A DNA stretch of 64,000 nt from Candidatus Vondammii sp. HM_W22 (GTDB lineage Bacteria > Pseudomonadota > Gammaproteobacteria > Chromatiales > Chromatiaceae). Where the stretch lies: positions 62,001-126,000 of the forward strand of contig NZ_CP099567.1 of assembly GCF_022530855.2 (NCBI RefSeq). Direction: 5' to 3'. The notes under the pieces were generated by a model, which was given only the letters and a program-made list of their open reading frames with translations, was not told the DNA's origin and searched no databases. Below are positions 9,637-18,751 of the stretch, piece after piece. Within the stretch, counting starts at the first letter, position 1. The number at the start of each line of letters is the position of its first letter. The position numbers and the translations under genes are program-made.

Positions 9637-10509
9637 ATGGTGTTTGATCCAGGCAACCTCATCACTGCCCCTGCAGTCATGGCCGGAATGGGGCTCTTTT
9701 TTGGAGTGATTCTGGCCGTTGCCTCACGCGTATTCAGAGTAAAAGAAGACCCCAGGCTACTGGGAACGGAAGAGCTGTTGCCAGGCACCAACTGCGGTGC
9801 CTGTGGCGAGCCGGGTTGCGCCCCTTTTGCCGAGGCACTGATCAAGGGCGAAGTGCAGCCAAGCGGTTGTACGGTCGCCAGTGAAGATACGGTTGAGGCC
9901 ATCGCCGAATTCCTCGGAGTCGATGCCGGTGAGCAGGAGAAACGGGTCGCCCGCCTGCACTGCGCAGGAGGTCAGGCACAAGCATTCCAGATCGCTGAAT
10001 ACCGTGGCTTCGAGGGCTGTCGCGCAGCAGCCGTGGTATCCGGTGGCGGCAAGGGCTGCTCCTGGGGTTGCCTGGGGCTGGCGGATTGCGAAGTTGCCTG
10101 CACCTTTGATGTTATCTATATGAACAGCAACGGCCTCCCGGAAGTGGATACCGTTGGCTGCACCGCCTGCGGCGACTGTGTCGACGCCTGCCCAAGAGAC
10201 CTGTTCGAAATCATTCCACTCAACCAGAAGCTGTTTGTTCAGTGCAATACACCCCTCGAAGGGGATGCCGCTGTAGCACTCTGCTCCGTCGCCTGCGACG
10301 CTTGCGGCCGCTGCTCATCAGATGCCGTTCCCGGACTGATCGAGATGCTGGATAACCTGCCCAGTATCCACTATGAATCCGGTTTGCCGGTAACGCCGGC
10401 TGCTATCAACCGTTGCCCTACCGGTGCCATTCAATGGCTGGAAGGTGACCAGTTCCACGACCGGACAACGGCCGAAACCGAAGAGGAAATACGCTATGCC
10501 CAGCTTTAA
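9637..10509 (+). CDS. rnfB: Rnf complex ferredoxin-type subunit RnfB
   Basis: RnfB is the electron-entry iron-sulfur subunit of the ion-pumping ferredoxin:NAD oxidoreductase on the inner membrane. The 290 residues begin with one membrane helix (about 10-28), then the cluster motif CGACGEPGC, a run of cysteines (CRAAA, CSWGC, CEVAC) and a ferredoxin motif CTACGDCVDACP near 180, with a further CDACGRC site near 220. It is longer at the C-terminus than E. coli RsxB. The 255 bases before it show no gene and may carry a second promoter. Its 3' end overlaps the next gene by 14 bases, which suggests translational coupling to the POR-like protein rather than to the usual rnfC. Confidence 0.93.
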   Translation: MVFDPGNLITAPAVMAGMGLFFGVILAVASRVFRVKEDPRLLGTEELLPGTNCGACGEPGCAPFAEALIKGEVQPSGCTVASEDTVEAIAEFLGVDAGEQEKRVARLHCAGGQAQAFQIAEYRGFEGCRAAAVVSGGGKGCSWGCLGLADCEVACTFDVIYMNSNGLPEVDTVGCTACGDCVDACPRDLFEIIPLNQKLFVQCNTPLEGDAAVALCSVACDACGRCSSDAVPGLIEMLDNLPSIHYESGLPVTPAAINRCPTGAIQWLEGDQFHDRTTAETEEEIRYAQL

Positions 10510-13500
10510 CGACATGGCCATACGTCTCTACCGACGTTTCTTCAATGTCTCTAACATCCATCCGGATGCCAAAGAGGCCGATGCCGTTATCGATGGCAAC
10601 AGCGCCATTGCATTCACTGAGGCCTGTATCGCCGACGTCGCCGTCCTCGGCGGCACAGCTTCCGCCACTGGAGCCGCTCTGGCATGGCGTCATGAGGTTC
10701 AACGGCTCTCCAGTAATCTTTTTAGCGGCGCACTGAACAGCCAGGATACCGAAGGCCCCCGTGGCGCCCTGGCCGCAGCCATCGGTCAATCCATGGCAGG
10801 CAGAAGGGCTACCGCTTTCCTGTCAGCACCTGACTTGGCTACCGCCCAGGATTTGCTGGCGAACGCTGCCGGACGCCATCTGCCACTTGTGATCCATCTC
10901 AACAATCAGGCACTCCCGGCCCAGGGACAGGTTCTGGGAACGGGCCATGAAGCACTGCACCAGGCAGCCGACAGCGGCTGTTTTATCCTCTTTGCCGCCA
11001 ATGTTCAGGAGGCCGTAGACTTTACCCTGATAGCTCGAAAGGTGGCAGAGGCTGCACTGATCCCTGGTCTGGTGGTGATGGATGGCGACCGCACTGCTCT
11101 CTCAACCCAGGAACTCCATCTCCCCTCTCCGGGACTGATCCACAACTTCCTTGGCGCCTCAAGCGAGCAGATCGATTCCCCTACCCCGGCTCAGGAGATC
11201 CTGTTCGGCAAACAACGTCCGCGGGTTCCCCGCTGGCATGATCTTGACCGCCCGATGCTTCAGGGCTCACTCCAGGACCCCACCACCTTTGCCTTGGGAG
11301 TCGCCGGTGACCGCCCCTATTTTGATCAGCACCTCGACGCCATACTGACCCAGACATTCGAGCAGTTTGCCAAGCTTTCCGGACGTCGATACAGCGAACT
11401 CTCCAGCCAAGGGGTGGAGGGGGCCAGCCTAGTCCTGGTGGCTCAGGGCTCGGCCGTCGAGACGGCTGAGGCCGTGGCCCGTCAACTTGGGAAAAAGGCA
11501 AAACTGAAAACAGGTGTACTCGGTATTCATTGCCTGCGCCCCTTCCCGGGAGCGAAGCTGATCAGCCAGCTCAGCGGCAAAGCATCGGTTGCCGTTCTTG
11601 AGCGGCTCGAAACCCCACTGGCAGGTGATCCGCCGCTGTTGCGGGAACTGCGGGCCGGTCTGGACCGCGCCCTGGAAAACAGCCGTTTTGGAGAGGCTGT
11701 CCACCCCGGCTATCCCGAGCTGGATGCCCAGCAGCGCCCTACCCTTCACTCGGCCATCTATGGCACAGGCGGCCTCCCGCTTGATGCAGCCGAACTCACC
11801 CACTGGTGCAAAGATCTAAAGGGTAAGCACCCTTCACGTGTTTATCTTGGGATCGACTTTCACAATAGCTCCAATACCCACCCAAAGCGTCAAGTCCTGC
11901 TGGATCGTATTCGCCGGGCATACCCTGATATCGAACAATTGGGAGTGCGCTTGAAGGGCGAAAGAGATGATTCCAGGCCCAATGGCACCCTCACGCTGAA
12001 AGTTTACCGACAGAGTGGAAGAGGCGGTGAAACCATTGCTGCTGAAGCTGGCAGTATGCTGCAGCACCTCGAAGACGGCTCGGTAAGGACCTTGCCTGGC
12101 CTCTCCTGGGATGATTGGGCGGGCTGGTCCAGCGACCTGATGCACCACACACCCGAAGGGTCCGGTGATCCCGGAGACAACACCCCCGTGGACTTTGCAC
12201 TGGCCTGCAGTCCGGAGAATCTTGCCTCTGCACAGCTGCATCAGGCCTTGATACAAAATGCCGGGTTACTGGTCGCTGGTGCCGACAATGACGACCGGCT
12301 ATGGCGCGCTCTTGGCGCTGAAACGCGGGCTGCCATCTTAAGCAAGTCCCTGGCTCTCTATCACCTACCACCACAGGATTTACCTGACTACTCCATCGTT
12401 TCAGATGCACCATCCAATGCAGAGATGGCGGATGCCTATCTCCTTGGCGGCCTCTTCGCTGCCCTGCAAAAACAGACCCTGATCGACCAAACCCTGCGGC
12501 GCATTCAAGCGACACTGGAGAAGAGCCTGGAAGGATTAAGTGATGCTGAACAGACGGCACTGACAAGCACTTTTGAAGCCGGTTTTGAAGCACTGCGGCA
12601 GGTTGAAACCAGCCAATTCAGTCATCCTGTTGGCAGCTCCGGCAACTGGAGTGATGATGCACCTCTGGCTATTCAGCACCTGGGGACTAGCGACAGAACC
12701 ATCGGCAGCCTGCCACGATTCTGGGATCAGGTCGGTATCCTTCACCGCGATGGCAGCAGTGACACGCTCACCGCCGACCCCTTTCTCTCCACCGGTGCCA
12801 TACCGCCCCTCAGCGCCACTTTCCGTGATCTCAGCGAACCCGGCAGCGCCATCCCGGCATTTTCACCGGAAGCCTGTACCGGCTGTGGCGACTGCTGGAC
12901 CGCCTGTCCCGACAGCGCCATCGGCGTCGTGGCAATGACCCCTTCGAGCCTGGTTAACGGCGGCATTCAAATGGCAGGTGCCGATGCTGTGCGGCAGATC
13001 GGCTCAAAACTTGCGGCCAGGATCAGCGCCTTGGGCAGAAGCGGCGATACTGACGGAAACCTTGCGGGCGAGCTATTGGGCCAGGCCTGGGATTGGCTTC
13101 AACAGAAGGCCCCGCTGCCGGAAGAGCGTAAAGCGACCATCCAGGAAGGCTTTGACCGCCTGGTCAATCAGATCGGCAACCTGCCGATGGCGATTACTGA
13201 CGGCCTGTTCCATGAGGGAGAGAAAGAGAAAAAAGATGGTGGCGCCCTACTCTCCCTGGTGATCAACCCCGAGGCTTGCAAGCGGTGCGGCATCTGTATT
13301 GCCACTTGTGAACCTGAAGCCCTGACAGCCGCCGCCCGGACGGCAGATGAGATCGAACAGGACCGCACATTATGGCGTACCTGGCAAAAAACCCCGGACA
13401 CAGAATCGCATACTATTGAACACGCTATAGAGACCGGCACGCTGGACCCAATGGCAGCACTACTGATGTCCCGTTACTGCTCCCAGGCGATGGCGGGGGG

Positions 13501-15070
13501 TGATGGCGCAGAGGCTGGGTCCGGTGAAAAGATCGCCCTTCGCATGGCCCTTTCTGCCACAGAATATCAACAGCAGCCGCTGCAGTATCATTTCACTCAG
13601 GAGCTGAATGAAGCGCGCAACCACATCAATGAGCTGATCCAGGAGACCCTTACCGACGCCCTGCCGACCGATGATCTAGCGACTCTGGCAGAGAATCTCC
13701 AACAGGTGCAGGGGCGCCATGCCGATCTTACCACCCTAACTCAGCGTGCCGAGGGAAGCGGCATCGACACCCAACGCATAACCCGGCTGGTAGAGTTGGC
13801 ACAAAACCTCGGCGCTGCCTACTGGCGGCTATCGGAAGGGAAACAGGGCCTGGGCCGAGCTAGATTCGGCCTGGCCGTGGCCCCCGGCACACTTGCCCAA
13901 TGGGCGGGAGTTTTTCCCAACAATCCCTTCCAGGCGCCGGTTACTCTGGATATGACAGGCGATGCGGCCCAACTGGCCGCGGGCCTGCTCCAGGGTCAGC
14001 TGGCAGAAGCGGTTGATACCCTGAACCAGCTGCATCAGGCGAATAAGGAACTGGGCAAAAACAACAAGGATCAGCGCCACACTCTGACCTGGGACAACCT
14101 TACCGATGATGAGCGCAGGCTCTGCCCTCCGCTGTTTCTGGTGGGCAGTGAAGCCGAACTGGGTGGACGCGGCTTCACCCAGGTAGCCTGGCTGCTCAAT
14201 TCCGGCATGCCGGTAAAGATTCTTGTGCTGAGCGAGCTGGACCTGGGGCTTGATACCCGGGGTGTTAAAGCAAAGCCTCTGGCCTCCAGTCAGGATGCAC
14301 GCACCGACCTTGGGCTGATGGCACTGGCCCAGCGCCAAGCCTATGTCGCCCAGAGTTCTATCGCTGAGCCGGGGCACTTCCGCCAGAGCCTGAAAGAGGC
14401 CCTGAGTTTCACCGGTCCCGCCCTGATTCGTCTCCATGCACCCAGCCCACAGCGTCACGGCTTTACCACGGACAAAACCCTGGAACAGGCAGCGGCTGCG
14501 GTGCGCAGCAGGGCCTTTCCACTGTTCCGTTATCACCCGGAAGAGGATGGCGTTTTTGGCAGCCGGATTACCCTGGAAGGCAACCCGGAACCCCAACAGG
14601 CCTGGGTTGCCAATGACGCTGAAGAACCCATAACACCACTCTCCTGGGCGGCAGCGGAAGAGCGCTTTGCCAGCCACTTTTCCACTCTGGAACAGGGCGC
14701 TGCATCGCCGATAAAAACGGATGACTGGCTCGCCCTGGAGGCTGGCAAGCGAGCCGGCAAGACCCCCTTCGTTGAAATCGACCAAGAGGAGAGCACACAG
14801 CGCTGCCAAGTCTCCACAGAGCTGATGGCTGAAGTTGAGAAGCTGAGCCACATCTGGCGCACCCTGCAGGAGTTGGCAGGGCTTGTCACGCCGTTCACGG
14901 AGCGGGTTAATCGTGAAGCGGAGGCGCGTGTTGCTGAGGAGCATCAGGCGGAACTGGATGCACTGAAAAAAGAGCACGAAAGGCAGATACAAGCAGTTCG
15001 GGATGGCGTTCAGGGCGATATGGCTGGCCAATTACGGAATAGATTGATGTCTCTGGCCGGGTATAAATAA
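10496..15070 (+). CDS. Giant pyruvate:ferredoxin oxidoreductase-like protein with ruined TPP site
   Basis: From the ATG at 10496, preceded by GAAGAGGAAA, this has 1524 residues; NifJ-type enzymes have about 1190. The domain order follows PFOR: alpha domain (DGNSAIA near 35, with GGTASATG in place of the YPITPSS pyrimidine motif), domain II, a gamma-like domain near 480-600, two ferredoxin motifs (CTGCGDCWTACP at 794-805 and CKRCGICIATC at 928-938), and a beta/TPP-like domain near 1210-1400. The proximal-cluster motif CxGCGE that opens the PFOR beta domain is missing. The Mg/TPP motif GDGWAYDIG is replaced by GSEAELGGR from Gly1217, and NTGGQ is lost. The C-terminus is a charged coiled coil. 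It is probably not catalytic on pyruvate. Its genetic embedding between rnfB and rnfC argues for an electron-transfer or docking role. Confidence 0.75.
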   Translation: MPSFNDMAIRLYRRFFNVSNIHPDAKEADAVIDGNSAIAFTEACIADVAVLGGTASATGAALAWRHEVQRLSSNLFSGALNSQDTEGPRGALAAAIGQSMAGRRATAFLSAPDLATAQDLLANAAGRHLPLVIHLNNQALPAQGQVLGTGHEALHQAADSGCFILFAANVQEAVDFTLIARKVAEAALIPGLVVMDGDRTALSTQELHLPSPGLIHNFLGASSEQIDSPTPAQEILFGKQRPRVPRWHDLDRPMLQGSLQDPTTFALGVAGDRPYFDQHLDAILTQTFEQFAKLSGRRYSELSSQGVEGASLVLVAQGSAVETAEAVARQLGKKAKLKTGVLGIHCLRPFPGAKLISQLSGKASVAVLERLETPLAGDPPLLRELRAGLDRALENSRFGEAVHPGYPELDAQQRPTLHSAIYGTGGLPLDAAELTHWCKDLKGKHPSRVYLGIDFHNSSNTHPKRQVLLDRIRRAYPDIEQLGVRLKGERDDSRPNGTLTLKVYRQSGRGGETIAAEAGSMLQHLEDGSVRTLPGLSWDDWAGWSSDLMHHTPEGSGDPGDNTPVDFALACSPENLASAQLHQALIQNAGLLVAGADNDDRLWRALGAETRAAILSKSLALYHLPPQDLPDYSIVSDAPSNAEMADAYLLGGLFAALQKQTLIDQTLRRIQATLEKSLEGLSDAEQTALTSTFEAGFEALRQVETSQFSHPVGSSGNWSDDAPLAIQHLGTSDRTIGSLPRFWDQVGILHRDGSSDTLTADPFLSTGAIPPLSATFRDLSEPGSAIPAFSPEACTGCGDCWTACPDSAIGVVAMTPSSLVNGGIQMAGADAVRQIGSKLAARISALGRSGDTDGNLAGELLGQAWDWLQQKAPLPEERKATIQEGFDRLVNQIGNLPMAITDGLFHEGEKEKKDGGALLSLVINPEACKRCGICIATCEPEALTAAARTADEIEQDRTLWRTWQKTPDTESHTIEHAIETGTLDPMAALLMSRYCSQAMAGGDGAEAGSGEKIALRMALSATEYQQQPLQYHFTQELNEARNHINELIQETLTDALPTDDLATLAENLQQVQGRHADLTTLTQRAEGSGIDTQRITRLVELAQNLGAAYWRLSEGKQGLGRARFGLAVAPGTLAQWAGVFPNNPFQAPVTLDMTGDAAQLAAGLLQGQLAEAVDTLNQLHQANKELGKNNKDQRHTLTWDNLTDDERRLCPPLFLVGSEAELGGRGFTQVAWLLNSGMPVKILVLSELDLGLDTRGVKAKPLASSQDARTDLGLMALAQRQAYVAQSSIAEPGHFRQSLKEALSFTGPALIRLHAPSPQRHGFTTDKTLEQAAAAVRSRAFPLFRYHPEEDGVFGSRITLEGNPEPQQAWVANDAEEPITPLSWAAAEERFASHFSTLEQGAASPIKTDDWLALEAGKRAGKTPFVEIDQEESTQRCQVSTELMAEVEKLSHIWRTLQELAGLVTPFTERVNREAEARVAEEHQAELDALKKEHERQIQAVRDGVQGDMAGQLRNRLMSLAGYK

Positions 15071-15082
15071 GGCGCTACTCCC

Positions 15083-16423
15083 ATGTCACTGTTAAACCTA
15101 TTCCAAACTTCTTTCCGCCACGGCGTCCACCCCGCGGGCAATAAAGAGCAGACGGCGGACCGGCCAATCCAGCGGTTCCCTTTCGTCGAGCACTATGTAA
15201 TGCCACTGGGGCAGCACATCGGCGCGCCGGCCAAACCGGTTGTCGAGGTGGGCGACAAGGTAGTACGTGGCCAGCTGATCGCCGAAGCCAGGGCCTTTGT
15301 ATCCACCTGCCTGCACAGCCCGGTAACTGGCCGGATAAAAGATATCGGGCCTCATCGCTATACGGATGGCACCTTCAAGCCGGCGATAGAGATTGAAGCA
15401 GACCCCTTTGCCACCCAGCAGTTAGAGCTTAAATCACCGATCGACTGGCAATCGCTCTCCATGGACGAATTTATCGCCCAGGTTCAGCAGGCAGGTATTG
15501 TCGGCATGGGCGGTGCCGCTTTTCCCGCCCATGTAAAATACGCCATCCCTGAAGGGCAGAAAATCCACGACCTGCTGGTCAACGGGGCCGAGTGCGAGCC
15601 CTACCTGACCAATGATCATCGCCTGATGATGGAGCGGCCCGAGGCACTGCTACGCGGCATCGAGATCTTGATGACCAAGTTGGGCGCAGAGCGCGCCACC
15701 ATTGGCGTTGAGTCCAACAAGCCTGAGGCGATCGAGGTACTGAACCGACACCTTGATCCTGATGGACCCATCGACGTGATATCCCTGCCGGTAAAATACC
15801 CTCAGGGTGCGGAAAAAATGTTGATTAAAGCAGTCTATGACAAAGAAGTTGCGGCAGGAGAGTTACCAAGGGATATGGGGGTCGCTGTGAATAATGTTGG
15901 CACCCTGGTAGCCGTTGCCGACTGGTTTGATCGCCGCATGCCACTGATCGAACGGGTAGTAACCGTCTCAGGACCGGGAGCCGCCTATCCGGCTAACCTG
16001 ATCGTGCCCATCGGCACCCCGGTGCACGATGTACTCCAGTTTTGCGGCGGCATAAAAGAGGAGACCAGAGAAGTGGTGATGGGAGGGCCGATGATGGGCG
16101 CCCCGATTGCCAGCCTGGATGTACCGGTTTTGAAAGGCAGTTCAGGCATTCTCGCCTTTACTGAGCAGGAGACGGCACGGCCCAGGGAGTATCCCTGTAT
16201 CCGCTGTGCCCGTTGCCTGGAAGCCTGTCCCTATTTTCTTAACCCCTCCCGCCTAGCCCGGCTTGGCAAAGCGCGGCTATTCGAAGAGATGAGCGTGTAT
16301 AAGGTTATGGACTGTGTGGAGTGCGGGGCCTGCACCTTTGCCTGCCCGTCAAATATCCCCATCGTGCAACTGATCCGCACCGCAAAAGACAATCTACGAC
16401 ATAACAAGGTGAAAACAGCGTGA
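15083..16423 (+). CDS. rnfC: Rnf complex NADH-binding subunit RnfC
   Basis: RnfC is the NuoF-related peripheral subunit that exchanges electrons with NADH and binds two [4Fe-4S] clusters. The 446-residue protein has the GMGGAAFPAHVKY glycine motif near 146, NGAECEPYLTNDHRLM, a soluble ligand-binding region, and two cluster motifs CIRCARCLEACP (near 373) and CVECGACTFACP (near 412). It ends soon after, without the long alanine/lysine-rich tail of enterobacterial RsxC. The last codons overlap the GTG of rnfD by 4 bases. Confidence 0.95.
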   Translation: MSLLNLFQTSFRHGVHPAGNKEQTADRPIQRFPFVEHYVMPLGQHIGAPAKPVVEVGDKVVRGQLIAEARAFVSTCLHSPVTGRIKDIGPHRYTDGTFKPAIEIEADPFATQQLELKSPIDWQSLSMDEFIAQVQQAGIVGMGGAAFPAHVKYAIPEGQKIHDLLVNGAECEPYLTNDHRLMMERPEALLRGIEILMTKLGAERATIGVESNKPEAIEVLNRHLDPDGPIDVISLPVKYPQGAEKMLIKAVYDKEVAAGELPRDMGVAVNNVGTLVAVADWFDRRMPLIERVVTVSGPGAAYPANLIVPIGTPVHDVLQFCGGIKEETREVVMGGPMMGAPIASLDVPVLKGSSGILAFTEQETARPREYPCIRCARCLEACPYFLNPSRLARLGKARLFEEMSVYKVMDCVECGACTFACPSNIPIVQLIRTAKDNLRHNKVKTA

Positions 16424-17439
16424 CGCAGAAAGATCCTCATCTGCTACTCCAGTCCGCCCCCATGCTGCGCCAGGGAATGACCACTCCTCAGGCGATGAAG
16501 GATGTCTGGTATGCATTGACACCCGCCGTTCTGGCGGCGCTCTGGTTTTTTGGCATTGGCGCTCTCCTGTTACTGATAACCACGATTGCAGGCGCTCTGC
16601 TGACAGAGTGGATTTTCACTTCAGAAGATCGACGAAGGACGGCGATCGGTGATAACAGCGCCGCACTTACCGGCTTGCTACTGGGGCTCACCCTGCCTCC
16701 TTCGCTGCCCCTCTGGATGGCATTTCTCGGCGGCGTGGTCGCTATCGGCCTCGGTAAGATAATCTGGGGTGGGCTCGGCAACAACCTGTTCAACCCCGCC
16801 CTGGTTGGCCGTGCCTTCCTGCTCGGCACCTTCCCTATCGCCATGACAACCTGGACAGCGGCAATCGGCCCATCCGGTTTTTTTGACATTCAGGGCAGCA
16901 TTCTGGCGCTGCCGTTCCAATCGCCTGTCTATGATGCGATGTCTGCCGCAACTCCCCTGGGCCTGATGAAGTTTGAACAGCAGAGCACCGATCTCCTCAA
17001 CCTGTTTATCGGCAATACATCCGGCTCCCTGGGCGAGACCAGCGGGCTGCTGCTTATCTTGGGTGGCCTGTTCCTATTGCTGCGACGGGATCTGGACTGG
17101 CGCATACCGGCGGCAATCTTCATCTCAGCCAGCCTCTTCTCCCTGGCCCTTTTCCTGACAGATTCAGTACGCTTTCCCGACCCCTTCTTCACGCTCTTCT
17201 CCGGCGGTATGTTACTGGGCGCCATCTACATGGCCACAGACCCGGTCACCTCGCCATTGACGCCCAAGGGAACATGGATATTCGGTATTGGAATCGGCAT
17301 TCTGGTTGTGCTTATCCGCACCTTTGGCGGCCTGCCTGAAGGGATGATGTATGCCATTCTGTTGATGAATGCAGCGACACCGCTGATCGACCGTTACACC
17401 CAACCCCGTGTTTTTGGACGTGGGGGTAAGGCAAAATGA
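16420..17439 (+). CDS. rnfD: Rnf complex membrane subunit RnfD
   Basis: RnfD is an NqrB-type integral membrane protein carrying covalent FMN. The 339 residues contain about nine or ten hydrophobic segments and the flavin-attachment region SAATPL near 175, where most relatives have SGATPL; the threonine is kept. The NNLFNPALVGRAFL segment is a further family mark. Translation starts at a GTG that overlaps rnfC (GTGA), and the stop overlaps the ATG of rnfG. Confidence 0.95.
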   Translation: MTQKDPHLLLQSAPMLRQGMTTPQAMKDVWYALTPAVLAALWFFGIGALLLLITTIAGALLTEWIFTSEDRRRTAIGDNSAALTGLLLGLTLPPSLPLWMAFLGGVVAIGLGKIIWGGLGNNLFNPALVGRAFLLGTFPIAMTTWTAAIGPSGFFDIQGSILALPFQSPVYDAMSAATPLGLMKFEQQSTDLLNLFIGNTSGSLGETSGLLLILGGLFLLLRRDLDWRIPAAIFISASLFSLALFLTDSVRFPDPFFTLFSGGMLLGAIYMATDPVTSPLTPKGTWIFGIGIGILVVLIRTFGGLPEGMMYAILLMNAATPLIDRYTQPRVFGRGGKAK

Positions 17440-18101
17440 GCAATGATGTGACCAAAGAGCCGGGGAGCACACGGCTGGTTCTCTCTCTCGCCATTGCCGG
17501 TTTCATCTCGGGTGTCGCCATCATCGGTATCTACGAGGCGACGCTCTCCACCATTACTGAGAACAAGGCACGAGAGCTTCGCGAGGCTGTTTTCAAAGTG
17601 CTGCCCGGCGTCAGCCAGCTACAGCAATTGCAGTATAAAGATGACAAGCTGGTTGCCGCACCCGGAGAAAAACCAAGCGACCTGACGTTATACGGTGGTT
17701 ACGATGAGAAAGGTGGCTTCATCGGCTACGCAATACCCAGTGCCGGACCGGGTTTCCAGGACACCATCAAAGTACTCTACGGTTATCTGCCGGAGAGCCG
17801 GCGTATTGTCGGCATGGAGATTCTGGAAAGCCGCGAAACTCCCGGCCTAGGCGATAAAATCTACAAAGATCCTGAGTTTGTTGCCAACTTCGCCAACCTC
17901 GCAGCAGATCCCTCAATCAAGACAATGAAAAAAGGGACCAAATCGGCCGCCAACGAAATTGACGCCATTACCGGGGCAACCATCTCCTCAAAGGCGGTTG
18001 CACGCATCATCAATGAAGGGCATCAACACTGGAAAGATCTGTTGCCACCACCCGGTAACGAGCCAAAGATTACGATTGACATAAAAGGAGGCGAACGGTG
18101 A
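17436..18101 (+). CDS. rnfG: Rnf complex FMN-binding subunit RnfG
   Basis: RnfG is a periplasm-facing subunit anchored by one N-terminal helix (about 12-32). The 221 residues end in an FMN_bind domain with ETPGLGDKI and the flavinylation motif ITGATISS, in which the second Thr would receive FMN from ApbE. It overlaps rnfD and rnfE by 4 bases each, showing strong translational coupling. Confidence 0.94.
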   Translation: MSNDVTKEPGSTRLVLSLAIAGFISGVAIIGIYEATLSTITENKARELREAVFKVLPGVSQLQQLQYKDDKLVAAPGEKPSDLTLYGGYDEKGGFIGYAIPSAGPGFQDTIKVLYGYLPESRRIVGMEILESRETPGLGDKIYKDPEFVANFANLAADPSIKTMKKGTKSAANEIDAITGATISSKAVARIINEGHQHWKDLLPPPGNEPKITIDIKGGER

Positions 18102-18748
18102 AAACGAAAGACCAAAGCGCCTACGAAGAGTTGATAAAAGGCATCTGGCGCGACAATCCCGTGTTCGTCCAGGTTCTCGGCATGTGCCCGATGCTGGCAG
18201 TGACCAACTCTGCCATCAACGCGGTGGTGATGGGCATGGCGACCCTGTTCGTGCTGGTAGGCTCCAGCTTTCTGGTAGCCTCTCTGAAGAAGTGGATCCC
18301 GAAACAGGTCCGCATCTCCCTCTACGTTATTATCATCGCCACCTTTGTCACCGTGGCAGACTACACCCTGCTGGCCCTGATGCCTAAAGTGCATAAAGAG
18401 CTGGGGGCATTCATTCCTCTTATTGTTGCCAACTGCATGATTCTTGGCCGCCAGGAGGCGTTCGCCTCACGCAACAGCATCCGCTTTGCGGTGATGGATG
18501 CCATCGGCATGGCGATGGGCTTTATGCTGGCGTTGCTGGCGCTTGGCGGGATCCGGGAGATGCTGGGCAACGGGACACTTTTCAACATCCTCCTGTTCGG
18601 CGATAATTTCGAGCCCTGGGTCATCATGATTCTACCCCCCGGCGGCTTCCTCACCCTCGGCCTGATCCTGCTCTTCTTCAACTGGGTGACGGCCAGAAAA
18701 GCCGCCTTCCTGGCCCAGGTTGCGGATGCTGAGAAGGAGGCCGGGTAG
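18098..18748 (+). CDS. rnfE: Rnf complex membrane subunit RnfE
   Basis: RnfE is an NqrD-type integral membrane protein of 216 residues with about six helices. The paired half-site motifs GMCPMLAVTN near 27-36 and NCMILGRQEAFAS near 112-124 are typical of RnfA/RnfE. It starts at a GTG overlapping rnfG, and rnfA follows after 3 bases. Confidence 0.95.
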   Translation: MKTKDQSAYEELIKGIWRDNPVFVQVLGMCPMLAVTNSAINAVVMGMATLFVLVGSSFLVASLKKWIPKQVRISLYVIIIATFVTVADYTLLALMPKVHKELGAFIPLIVANCMILGRQEAFASRNSIRFAVMDAIGMAMGFMLALLALGGIREMLGNGTLFNILLFGDNFEPWVIMILPPGGFLTLGLILLFFNWVTARKAAFLAQVADAEKEAG

Positions 18749-18751
18749 GTA

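Noticed and set aside
10424-10495. An upstream in-frame start for the POR-like gene at 10424
   Set aside because: It would overlap rnfB by 86 bases without a ribosome site, whereas the ATG at 10496 has one and begins a sensible N-terminus.
10496-15070. Calling this gene a functional pyruvate synthase (nifJ/por)
   Set aside because: The TPP, Mg and proximal-cluster motifs are missing by eye, so naming the activity would mislead.
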